A program made the translations under genes and the position numbers. The notes below the pieces were generated by a model. That model worked only from the letters and a program-made list of their open reading frames with translations, did no database searches and had not been told where the DNA came from. Positions 33,986-41,350 of a DNA stretch of 64,000 nt are shown piece by piece; position 1 is the first letter of the stretch; every line of letters begins with the position of its first letter. The stretch is from Streptomyces caelestis (lineage in GTDB: Bacteria; Actinomycetota; Actinomycetes; Streptomycetales; Streptomycetaceae): NCBI RefSeq assembly GCF_001279005.1, contig NZ_LGCN01000208.1:1-64000 (forward strand). The letters are read 5' to 3'.

Positions 33986-34384
33986 TTACTTGGTGAGGTG
34001 CTGCGGACCGAAGGCCTGGGGCAGCATCTCCGACAGCGGCAGGATCCCCGCCGGGGTCTCGAGGAGCAGACCGGGGCCGCCGAACTCGTACAGCAGCTGG
34101 CGGCAGCGGCCGCACGGGACGAGGATCTCGCCGCTGCCGTCCACGCAGGTGAAGTGCGTGAGCCGGCCGCCCCCGGTGCGCTGGAGCTCCGAGACCAGTC
34201 CGCACTCGGCGCACAGCCCGATCCCGTACGAGGCGTTCTCGACGTTGCAGCCGGAGACCGTGCGTCCGTCGTCGACCAGGGCCGCCACGCCGACCGGATA
34301 GCCCGAGTAGGGGGCGTAGGCGTGGGACATGGCGTCCCGTGCCACGGCGCGCAGTGCCTCCCAGTCGACGTCGGCCGCGGTCAC
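33986..34384 (-). CDS. cdd: cytidine deaminase
   Basis: Converts cytidine and deoxycytidine to uridine and deoxyuridine. The 132-residue protein is the small tetrameric type: substrate loop APYSGYPVGVAAL, NVENASYGIGLCAE (zinc Cys and catalytic Glu) and VPCGRCRQLL (two zinc Cys). GTG at 34384 overlaps the stop of the upstream permease by 4 bases (GTGA), so its translation is coupled to uptake. It supplies the phosphorylase encoded next. Confidence 0.94.
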   Translation of the reverse strand: MTAADVDWEALRAVARDAMSHAYAPYSGYPVGVAALVDDGRTVSGCNVENASYGIGLCAECGLVSELQRTGGGRLTHFTCVDGSGEILVPCGRCRQLLYEFGGPGLLLETPAGILPLSEMLPQAFGPQHLTK

Positions 34385-35655
34385 TTGCCCTGTCCCTTCC
34401 GGTACGGCATGCCGTCCGCCTTCGGCATCCGCAGCCGCTGCGCGGAGAGCGCGAGGACGACGAGGGTGATGACGTACGGCGTGGCGGAGACGACCTGGTT
34501 GGGGACCTCGTTGGTGCCGGCGTACCAGGCGAAGACGAGGGCGCCGACGACCAGGGTGATCACCGCGTGGACGTACTTCTTGCGGACGGCCAGCCAGATC
34601 GCGCCGATGAGCAGCAGCAGCGCGCCGAGCAGCAGCAGGGCGTGCACGTTGGCGGAGCCGCCGCGCAGGTTGAGGCTGTCGGTGTAGCCGAAGAGGCCGG
34701 CGCCGATGGCGAGGCCGCCCGGCATCCAGTTGCCGAAGATCATCGCGGCGAGGCCGATGTAGCCGCGGCCGCTGGTCTGGCCCTCCAGGTAGAAGGGGTT
34801 GGCCACGATGGAGAGGAAGACGCCGCCGAGGCCGGCCAGGCCGCCGGAGATGATCACGGCGAGGTACTTGTACTTGTAGACGTTGACGCCGAGGGACTCG
34901 GCGGCGATCGGGTTCTCGCCGCAGGAGCGCAGCCGCAGGCCGAACGCGGTGCGCCACAGGATCCACCAGGTGGCGGGGATGAGCGCGACGGCGATCAGGG
35001 TCAGCCAGGAGACGTTGGTGACCAGTCCGCCGAGCAGGCCGGCGACGTCGGAGACGAAGAACCAGCCCTTGCCGTTGAGGTCGCTCAGCGCGTCGGACAG
35101 TCCGGGCACGGTGAAGTGGCCGAGGGATTCGACCGCCGGGGACTGCTTGGCGGAGCCGCCCTGGTGGCCCTCGAAGGCGAGCGGGGCGAGGTAGCGGGTG
35201 GCGCCGAGGGCCAGGATGTTGATGGCCACGCCGGAGACGATGTGGTTGACGTTGAAGGTGACGGTGACGATCGCGTGCAGCAGGCCGCCGAGCGCGCCGC
35301 CGAGGATGCCGACGAGGACGCCGGTCCACGGACCCCACTGGAATCCGGCCCAGGCGCCGAACCAGGTGCCGAGGATCAGCATGCCCTCGAGGCCGATGTT
35401 GACCACGCCCGCGCGCTCGGCCCACAGGCCGCCGAGACCGGCGAGGCCGATCGGGACCGCGAGCTGGAGGGCGGTGGACATCTGGCTGACGTTGGTGATG
35501 CCGTCCGCGCCGGTGACGAGGCGGACGATCGAGACCAGCGCCAGGGCTCCGGCGACGACCAGGAGCAGGACGGGCCACGACATACGGCGGCCGGTCGGCG
35601 GTGCGTGTTCCAGCGACGGCTGGTTGACGTCGGTCGCTGTGGTCGGAGCGGTCAT
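34381..35655 (-). CDS. nucleoside ABC transporter permease (BmpA-type system), second subunit
   Basis: A 424-residue inner-membrane permease of the BPD_transp_2 family with about ten hydrophobic segments after a polar N-terminus. Marks: GLAGLGGLWAERAGVVNIGLEGMLILG (the E-R-x-G-x-x-N-I-G-x-E-G motif), NHIVSGVAINILALG and FGLRLRSCGENPIAAESLGVNVYKYKYLAVIISGGLAGLGG (the coupling loop). Its ATG overlaps the first permease's stop by 4 bases. Family relatives (NupQ/YufQ) import purine or pyrimidine nucleosides, and the adjacent cdd and deoA support that substrate. The C-terminus ends in a short basic cytosolic tail. Confidence 0.9.
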   Translation of the reverse strand: MTAPTTATDVNQPSLEHAPPTGRRMSWPVLLLVVAGALALVSIVRLVTGADGITNVSQMSTALQLAVPIGLAGLGGLWAERAGVVNIGLEGMLILGTWFGAWAGFQWGPWTGVLVGILGGALGGLLHAIVTVTFNVNHIVSGVAINILALGATRYLAPLAFEGHQGGSAKQSPAVESLGHFTVPGLSDALSDLNGKGWFFVSDVAGLLGGLVTNVSWLTLIAVALIPATWWILWRTAFGLRLRSCGENPIAAESLGVNVYKYKYLAVIISGGLAGLGGVFLSIVANPFYLEGQTSGRGYIGLAAMIFGNWMPGGLAIGAGLFGYTDSLNLRGGSANVHALLLLGALLLLIGAIWLAVRKKYVHAVITLVVGALVFAWYAGTNEVPNQVVSATPYVITLVVLALSAQRLRMPKADGMPYRKGQGK

Positions 35656-36776
35656 CGGCCGGCCACCTCCTTCGTGGTGTTGTTGTCGGCGCCCAGGACG
35701 TGCCCCGCGGCGAGTTCCGCGCCGACCCGGCGCTGCTGGCGGCGCAGGCCCCACTCGCGGACGGCCTCGTAGGAGACGACGACCGAGAGGACGATCAGGC
35801 CCTGCATGATGACCGCGATCTCCTTGTCGTAGCCGTGGAAGTCCAGCTCGGGCGAGGCCTTGTCGAGCCAGGCCCACAGCAGGGCGGCGAAGGCGATCCC
35901 GACGGGGCTGTTGCGGCCGAGCAGCGCGATGCCGATGCCGAGGAAGCCGATGCCGGTGGGGAAGTTGAGGTTGTAGGTGTGGGAGTCGCCGAGGAGGATC
36001 GGCAGGCCCGCGAGGCCGGCGATGGCGCCGGAGAGCAGCATGGCGGTGAGGACCATGCGCTTGGGGTCGACGCCGGAGGCGGAGGCGGCGGACTCGGAGG
36101 CGCCGGAGGCGCGCAGGTCGAAGCCGAAGCGGGTGCGGTTGAGGACGACCCAGTAGCCGATGCCGAGCAGGACGGCGAGGACCAGCAGGCCGTAGATCTC
36201 ACCGGCCGCGCCCATGTCGATGCCGGGGATCCAGCCGGACTCGTGCATCTCGCCGGTGGTGCTGTTGTTGCCGATCTTGACGCCGAAGACGTCCGGCTTC
36301 CACATGTAGACGATGAGCGAGGTGGCGATCGCGTTGAGCATGATCGTGGCGACGACCTCGCTGACGCCGCGGGTGACCTTGAGGACGCCGGCGATGCCGG
36401 CCCAGAAGGCGCCGGTGAGGACGGCGGTCAGCAGCAGCAGCGGGACCTGGAGGAACGCCGGCAGGTTCGCGTGCGCGCCGACGATGGCGGCCATCATGGC
36501 GCCGAGCTGGTACTGGCCGTCGACGCCGATGTTGAACAGGTTCATCCGGAAGCCGATGGCCACCGCGAGGGCCGCGATGTAGTACATCGAGGCCTGGTTG
36601 ACGATCAGGACCTGGATGTCGGAGAAGCCGGCCTGCTCGAACATGATGGCGAACGGTTCGACCGGGTTCTTGCCGGAGGCGATCAGGACGATCGCGCTGA
36701 GCACGAAGGCCACGGCGAGCGCGATGACCGGCCCGGCCACCGCGAGGAGCACGCGCTCCTTGTCGAACTTCTTCAT
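35652..36776 (-). CDS. nucleoside ABC transporter permease (BmpA-type system), first subunit
   Basis: A 374-residue membrane permease of the same family (NupP/YufP type). Nine or so hydrophobic helices; IGFRMNLFNIGVDGQYQLGAMMAA and VTRGVSEVVATIMLNAIATSLI are the conserved elements, and FGFDLRASGASESAASASGVDPKRMVLTAMLLSGAIAGLAG is the ATPase-coupling loop. The start codon shares one base with the ATPase stop (TGATG pattern) and its stop overlaps the second permease. It forms the heterodimeric pore with that protein. Confidence 0.9.
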   Translation of the reverse strand: MKKFDKERVLLAVAGPVIALAVAFVLSAIVLIASGKNPVEPFAIMFEQAGFSDIQVLIVNQASMYYIAALAVAIGFRMNLFNIGVDGQYQLGAMMAAIVGAHANLPAFLQVPLLLLTAVLTGAFWAGIAGVLKVTRGVSEVVATIMLNAIATSLIVYMWKPDVFGVKIGNNSTTGEMHESGWIPGIDMGAAGEIYGLLVLAVLLGIGYWVVLNRTRFGFDLRASGASESAASASGVDPKRMVLTAMLLSGAIAGLAGLPILLGDSHTYNLNFPTGIGFLGIGIALLGRNSPVGIAFAALLWAWLDKASPELDFHGYDKEIAVIMQGLIVLSVVVSYEAVREWGLRRQQRRVGAELAAGHVLGADNNTTKEVAGR

Positions 36777-38401
36777 CAGCGGGCCTCGTCTTCCGGAGAC
36801 TCGGCGGACGTGGACGGGTCGGCCGGGGTCTCGGGGGTCTCGTCGTGTTCGAGGTGGCCCTCGGCGGCGCCGGTCATGGCGGTGCCGAGTTCCTCCGGGG
36901 TGATGGTGGCCGGGTCGGCGTCCGCGACCAGCTTGCCGTCGTAGATCACCCGGAGGGTGTCGGACAGGCCGATCAGCTCGTCCAGGTCGGCGGAGATCAG
37001 CAGCACGGCCAGGCCCTCGCGGCGGGCCTCGCGGATGTGGTCCCAGATGGCGGCCTGGGCGCCGACGTCCACACCGCGGGTGGGGTGGGCGGCGATCAGG
37101 AAGCGCGGCTTGTGGCTCATCTCGCGGCCGACGATCAGCTTCTGCTGGTTGCCGCCGGACAGGGAGGCGGCGGTGACGTCGATGCCGGGGGTGCGGACGT
37201 CGTACGTCCGGACGATGCGGCGGGTGTCCTCCTGGGCGGCCTTCGGGTCGAGCCAGACGCCCTTGGCGTTGGGCTTCTCGGTGACGTGGCCGAGGATGCG
37301 GTTCTCCCAGAGGGGGGCCTCCAGGAGCAGGCCGTGGCGGTGGCGGTCCTCGGGGATGTAGCCGATGCCCTGCTCGCGGCGCCTGCGGGTGGCCCAGGAG
37401 GTGATCTCCTCGTCGGCCAGCCGGATGGTGCCGGAGTCGGCGTGCCGCAGGCCGATGAGGGCGTCGACCAGTTCGGTCTGGCCGTTGCCCTCGACGCCGG
37501 CGATGCCGAGGACCTCGCCCGCGTGGATGGTGAAGCTGATGTCGTCGAGCAGGGCCTTGCCGCCGGGGGCCGCCAGGCGCAGCTTGTCGACGGTGAGGAC
37601 GGGACGGTCGGTGACCGTGGACTCGGCCGTCTCCGGCGTCGGCAGCTCGCTGCCGACCATCAGCTCGGCGAGCTGGCGCGGGGTCGTCTCGGCGGGGACG
37701 GCCGTGCCGACCGTGGTGCCGCGGCGGATGACGGTGATCTCGTCGGCGACGGAGAGGACCTCGCCCAGCTTGTGGGAGATGAAGATGACCGACAGGCCCT
37801 CGGCCTTCAGCTCGCGCAGGTTGTCGAAGAGGGCGTCGACCTCCTGCGGGACGAGGACGGCGGTGGGCTCGTCGAGGATCAGGGTGGTGGCGCCGCGGTA
37901 GAGGACCTTGAGGATCTCCACGCGCTGGCGGGCGGCGACGCCGAGCTCCTCGACCAGGACGTCGGGGCGGACGCCGAGGCCGTAGCGGTCGGAGAGCTCC
38001 TTGATCCTGCGGCGGGCCCTGCCGCCGATGCCGTGGAGCCTCTCGCTGCCGAGGACGACGTTCTCGAGGACGGTGAGGTTGTCGGCGAGCATGAAGTGCT
38101 GGTGCACCATGCCGATGCCGCGGACGATGGCGTCGGCGGGCGAGGAGAAGCTCACCTGCTCGCCGTGGATCGTGATGGTGCCCTCGTCCGGCTTCTGCAT
38201 GCCGTAGAGGATCTTCATCAGGGTCGACTTGCCGGCGCCGTTCTCACCGACGAGGGCGTGGACGGTGCCCTTGCGGACGGTGAGGTGGATGTCGTGGTTG
38301 GCCACGACGCCCGGGAAGCGCTTGGTGATCCCGGCGAGCTCGACGGCGGTCGCCGAATCGTTGACCGCCGCTCCGGCCGGAGGGCTGCTGGACGCGTTGA
38401 T
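36776..38401 (-). CDS. nucleoside ABC transporter ATP-binding protein (two fused ATPase domains)
   Basis: A 541-residue tandem ATPase of the RbsA/NupO type. Domain 1: core sugar-type start [16 protein letters not shown], Walker [10 protein letters not shown], Walker B region [13 protein letters not shown], with the family's degenerate signature [10 protein letters not shown]. Domain 2: Walker [10 protein letters not shown], signature [20 protein letters not shown]. The first strand needed for the fold lies upstream of GTG 38305, but between the upstream in-frame stop (38447-38449) and that GTG there is no ATG, GTG, TTG or CTG. An AGGAG site is 8 bases before an ATC at 38401, which I take as the probable start. 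Drives uptake with the two permeases and BmpA proteins. An operator lies 29 bases upstream. Confidence 0.85.
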   Translation of the reverse strand: MNASSSPPAGAAVNDSATAVELAGITKRFPGVVANHDIHLTVRKGTVHALVGENGAGKSTLMKILYGMQKPDEGTITIHGEQVSFSSPADAIVRGIGMVHQHFMLADNLTVLENVVLGSERLHGIGGRARRRIKELSDRYGLGVRPDVLVEELGVAARQRVEILKVLYRGATTLILDEPTAVLVPQEVDALFDNLRELKAEGLSVIFISHKLGEVLSVADEITVIRRGTTVGTAVPAETTPRQLAELMVGSELPTPETAESTVTDRPVLTVDKLRLAAPGGKALLDDISFTIHAGEVLGIAGVEGNGQTELVDALIGLRHADSGTIRLADEEITSWATRRRREQGIGYIPEDRHRHGLLLEAPLWENRILGHVTEKPNAKGVWLDPKAAQEDTRRIVRTYDVRTPGIDVTAASLSGGNQQKLIVGREMSHKPRFLIAAHPTRGVDVGAQAAIWDHIREARREGLAVLLISADLDELIGLSDTLRVIYDGKLVADADPATITPEELGTAMTGAAEGHLEHDETPETPADPSTSAESPEDEAR

Positions 38402-38429
38402 GACGCACTCTCCTGGGGACGGGGGCCAT

Positions 38430-38441
38430 CTACGCGCGTAG
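38430..38441 (-). promoter_or_regulatory. CTACGCGCGTAG operator of the nucleoside ABC operon
   Basis: Perfect 12-bp palindrome in front of the ATPase-permease-permease-cdd-deoA operon. A CATAGG hexamer (minus strand, 38450-38445) lies just upstream and could be a -10, which would put the operator at the transcription start. The transcript would have a leader of about 40 bases, unlike pnp, deoC and add. Confidence 0.7.
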
Positions 38442-38478
38442 CGCCCCTATGGCATGCAAAGGGGCGGCGCACTCGACC

Positions 38479-38515
38479 GACGGGGTACGAGGAGCCGGGC
38501 TCCTCGTACCCCGTC
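38479..38515 (-). terminator. strong hairpin terminator after the first bmpA gene
   Basis: Perfect 17-base arms GACGGGGTACGAGGAGC and GCTCCTCGTACCCCGTC with a 3-base loop, 39 bases past the BmpA stop. It separates bmpA from the ATPase operon, so each has its own promoter. Confidence 0.88.
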
Positions 38516-38553
38516 GAGCGGACGCGACCCCGCGGTTACTCGGGGGGTGTCAC

Positions 38554-39603
38554 TCAGCTCGACTTGACCTTGATCTCGCCGCTGACGATCTTCTCCTTGG
38601 CCGTCTCGATGGCTTCCTGGAGCTCGGCGTCGTCCGCGAACTTCGGGTTGGAGTTCGACAGGCTCACCTCACCCGTCTTCAGATCGCCCTTGACGATACC
38701 GGTCGCCGGCTTGCCGTCCTCGACCGACTTCGCCAGGTTGTACACCGCCTTGGCGACGTCCTTCATGGCCGAAGTGAGGATCGAGTCCTTGTACTTGGCG
38801 AGGGCTTCCTGCCGGTACTGGTCGGAGTCGACGCCGATCGCCCACACCTTGTTGGCGGCGGCGGCCTCGATGACGCCCTGGCCGGACAGGCCGGCGGCCG
38901 CGTAGACGACGTCGGCCTTCTTCTCGATCTGGCCCTCGGCGGCGGACTTGCCCTTGTCGGGGCTGGAGAAGCCGCCCTCCTCCGCGGTCTGCGTCAGGAA
39001 CTGCGAGATCACCTTGACCTTGGGGTCGGTGTCCTTGACGCCCTGCTCGAAGCCCGCGCGGAACTTGTGGATCAGCGGGATGTTCACACCGCCCACGAAG
39101 CCGACGACGTTCGTCCTGGTGCTCTCGGCGGCGGCGACGCCGGCGAGGTAGGAGGCCTGCTCCTCGGAGAAGACCAGGTCGGCGACGTTGTCCGCCTCGA
39201 TCGTGGCGTCGTCGACGATGCCGAAGGTGGTGTCCGGGAACTTCTCCGCGGCACCCTTCACGGCGGCGGCGTACGCGTAGCCGACGCCGACGACCGGGTT
39301 GTAGCCCTGCTTCGCCAGCGAGACCAGGCGCTGCTCCTTGTCGGCGTCCGTCTCGCCGTCGGTGGGCTCGACGTCGGCGGTCTCGTAGCCGAACTCCTTC
39401 TTCGCCTGCTCCAGGCCCGCGTACGCGGCGTCGTTGAAGGACTGGTCGCCCTTGCCGCCGACGTCGTAGGCGATGGCGAGACCCTTGTCACCCTTCGGCT
39501 CCGAGGAGGACGAGGAGGTGGAGGTGGAGCCGCAGGCGGAGAGGGCGAGGGCCAGGGAGGCGGTCGCTGCGCCCGCGACCGTGATCCGGGAAATCCGGCG
39601 CAT
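38554..39603 (-). CDS. BmpA-family nucleoside-binding lipoprotein (copy nearer the ABC operon)
   Basis: A 349-residue substrate-binding lipoprotein: signal MRRISRITVAGAATASLALA, lipobox LSAC (Cys24), a Ser/Thr/Glu-rich linker and the BMP fold (GLAIAYDVGGKGDQSFND, GYNPVVGVGYAYA, SYLAGVAAA, VVGFVGGVNIPLIHKFRAGFEQG, VWAIGVDSDQY). Relatives bind purine or pyrimidine nucleosides outside the membrane and deliver them to the permeases encoded downstream. ATG follows AGGAGC. Very close to the second BmpA gene, same length, so a tandem duplication. Own operator-like site and own terminator. Confidence 0.92.
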   Translation of the reverse strand: MRRISRITVAGAATASLALALSACGSTSTSSSSSEPKGDKGLAIAYDVGGKGDQSFNDAAYAGLEQAKKEFGYETADVEPTDGETDADKEQRLVSLAKQGYNPVVGVGYAYAAAVKGAAEKFPDTTFGIVDDATIEADNVADLVFSEEQASYLAGVAAAESTRTNVVGFVGGVNIPLIHKFRAGFEQGVKDTDPKVKVISQFLTQTAEEGGFSSPDKGKSAAEGQIEKKADVVYAAAGLSGQGVIEAAAANKVWAIGVDSDQYRQEALAKYKDSILTSAMKDVAKAVYNLAKSVEDGKPATGIVKGDLKTGEVSLSNSNPKFADDAELQEAIETAKEKIVSGEIKVKSS

Positions 39604-39669
39604 GTGTGGTGCTCCTAGTCGTACAAGCGCCGGGACGTGTTCAGCTGCGGCGCTGGCTTTGCCGCAGAT

Positions 39670-39718
39670 TAACGCGCGTAGACCTGCCTGAAAACCCCTT
39701 CTGTCCACCTTGTTATCC
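39670..39718 (-). promoter_or_regulatory. operator variant TAACGCGCGTAG and GGATAAC element upstream of bmpA
   Basis: TAACGCGCGTAG (39670-39681) is a 10/12 match to the nucleoside palindrome. On the minus strand a GGATAAC heptamer (39718-39712) precedes it by 30 bases. The same heptamer at the same distance stands before the second bmpA gene although the bases between differ. Confidence 0.6.
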
Positions 39719-39807
39719 GGCCGTGGCCAAGGTAACGCCGAGCGGTGGCCGGGGCGTCGCCGGGCGCGAACGCGGGGTGGCTGTGGGTGAGCGCGGGCGG
39801 GAACGGC

Positions 39808-39842
39808 GGAGCGGGCGGACACCCGGGGTGTCCGCCCGCTCC
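39808..39842 (-). terminator. strong hairpin terminator after the upstream bmpA gene
   Basis: Seventeen-base complementary arms GGAGCGGGCGGACACCC and GGGTGTCCGCCCGCTCC; the practical loop is the central CCCGGGG. It lies 24 bases past the stop of the BmpA gene at 39866-40915. Confidence 0.85.
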
Positions 39843-39865
39843 GCACGGGTGCGCCGCCGTTTCTC

Positions 39866-40915
39866 CTACTCGGTCTCGACCTTGATGGAGCCGTCGACGA
39901 TGCCTTCCTTGGCCTTGGCCACGGCGTCCGTCAGACCGGCGACCTCGGCCATCTTCGGGTTGCTCTCCGACAGGCCGACGCCGTTCACCTTGAGGTCGAA
40001 GACCTGGGTGCCGGTCAGCGGCTCGCCGTCCTCGACCGACTTGGCCAGGGTGTACACCGCACCGCCGACGTCCTTCAGGGCGGAGGTGAGGATGTAGTCC
40101 TTGTACGGGGCGAGGGCTTCCTGCTTGTACTGGTCGGAGTCGACGCCGATCGCCCAGACCTTCGCCTTGGCGGCGGCCTCGATGACGCCCTGACCGGACA
40201 GGCCGGCCGCCTGGTAGATGACGTCGGCCTTCTTCTCGATCTGACCCTCGGCGGCGGCCTTGCCCTTGTCGGGGCTGGAGAAGCCGCCCTCCTCGGCGGT
40301 CTGGGTGAGGTACTGCGGGATCACCTTGACCTTGGGGTCGGTGGCCTTCACGCCCTGCTCGTAGCCGGCCTGGAACTTGTGGATCAGCGGGATGTCCACA
40401 CCGCCCACGAAGCCGACGACGCCGGTCTTGGTGGCCTTGGCGGCGGCGACGCCGGCGAGGTAGGAGGCCTGCTCCTCGGCGAAGACGAGGGAGGCGACGT
40501 TGTCGCCCTCGACCACGGAGTCGACGATGCCGAAGGTGGTCTTCGGGTACTTCGCGGCCACGGCCTTCATCGCGGGGCCGTAGGCGAAGCCGACGCCGAC
40601 GACCGGGTTGTAGCCCTGGCGGGCCAGCGAGGCCAGACGCTGCTCCTTGTCCGCGTCGGTCTCGCCCTCGGTGGGCTCCACGTCGGCGGTCTTGTAGCCG
40701 AACTCGTCCTTGGCCTTGGTCAGGCCGGCGAAGGCGGCGTCGTTGAAGGACTGGTCGCCCTTGCCCCCGATGTCGTAGGCGATGGCGAGGCCGAGGTCTT
40801 CCTTGGAGCCGCCGCTGTCGCCGTTGTCACTGCTGGTGCCGCCGCAGGCGGTGGCGGCGAGTGCGAGCGAGGCGACCCCCACCGCCACGCGGGTCAGTCT
40901 GGATGTCCGACGCAT
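39866..40915 (-). CDS. BmpA-family nucleoside-binding lipoprotein (upstream copy)
   Basis: A 349-residue paralogue of the lipoprotein encoded 0.3 kb downstream: signal MRRTSRLTRVAVGVASLALA, lipobox ATAC (Cys24), then GLAIAYDIGGKGDQSFND, GYNPVVGVGFAYG, VVGFVGGVDIPLIHKFQAGYEQG and VWAIGVDSDQY. Most differences are in the linker and in the pocket-facing loops (for example AYAAAVKG versus AYGPAMKA), so the two may bind different nucleosides (inference). Start ATG at 40915; no strong ribosome site, only a weak GAAG. It has its own operator and terminator. Confidence 0.92.
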   Translation of the reverse strand: MRRTSRLTRVAVGVASLALAATACGGTSSDNGDSGGSKEDLGLAIAYDIGGKGDQSFNDAAFAGLTKAKDEFGYKTADVEPTEGETDADKEQRLASLARQGYNPVVGVGFAYGPAMKAVAAKYPKTTFGIVDSVVEGDNVASLVFAEEQASYLAGVAAAKATKTGVVGFVGGVDIPLIHKFQAGYEQGVKATDPKVKVIPQYLTQTAEEGGFSSPDKGKAAAEGQIEKKADVIYQAAGLSGQGVIEAAAKAKVWAIGVDSDQYKQEALAPYKDYILTSALKDVGGAVYTLAKSVEDGEPLTGTQVFDLKVNGVGLSESNPKMAEVAGLTDAVAKAKEGIVDGSIKVETE

Positions 40916-40969
40916 CTGAAGTTCCCCATTCTCCAAAGCCCCGCAGCGGGCGCTCGGTTCGGCGCACAT

Positions 40970-41018
40970 TAACGCGCGTAGACACTCCTGGGAACGGGAT
41001 CGAGCGGGGCCGTTATCC
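40970..41018 (-). promoter_or_regulatory. operator variant TAACGCGCGTAG and GGATAAC element upstream of second bmpA
   Basis: TAACGCGCGTAG at 40970-40981 and, on the minus strand, GGATAAC at 41018-41012, 30 bases before it. The ATTAACGCGCGTAGAC core is identical to the other bmpA site. Confidence 0.6.
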
Positions 41019-41350
41019 ATTCGTGCCGCTGGCTGGTTACGTCCTGGTGAACCAGGGGGCCGTAGGGGGCCGAAACGGGCGACCGGTGCGGTACGCGCGG
41101 GTGCACGCGCCCCACGCTGCCCTTGGCGCTCGGGGCGCGCAAGCGGGAGGGGTGGGGGAGGTGACGGTGGGACGGGCGGGCGGAAGCCGGACGAGGATCC
41201 TCGCCCCCGCCGCCCCTCCCCTCCCCCCTCGCCCCCGGGGCTCCGCCCCGGACCCCGCTCCTCGAACGCCGGAGGGGCTGGGTCGGGCGGAGGGGCTGGG
41301 TCGGGCGGAGGGGCTGAAAATCAACCCTTCGGTGTGTGAGGAACCGTCGC
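41019..41350. other. 332-base intergenic region with streptomycete repeat
   Basis: No gene. 41210-41320 is a copy of the repeat seen at 29993-30130 (CTCGCCCCCGCCGCCCCT start, GGGGCTCCGCCCC centre, CGCCGGAGGGGCTG end). Inside it an 18-base unit starting GGAGGGGCTGGGTC is repeated 2.6 times in tandem (41271-41316). It probably ends the amidohydrolase transcript. Confidence 0.6.

Noticed and set aside
38244..38429. GTG start at 38408 for the ABC ATPase gene
   Set aside because: Well placed after AGGAG but out of frame with the ATPase; reading from it gives Arg-rich shadow sequence.
41086..41096. TACGCGCGGGT, near-copy of the nucleoside operator
   Set aside because: Only a half-match, not palindromic, and not adjacent to a promoter-like element.
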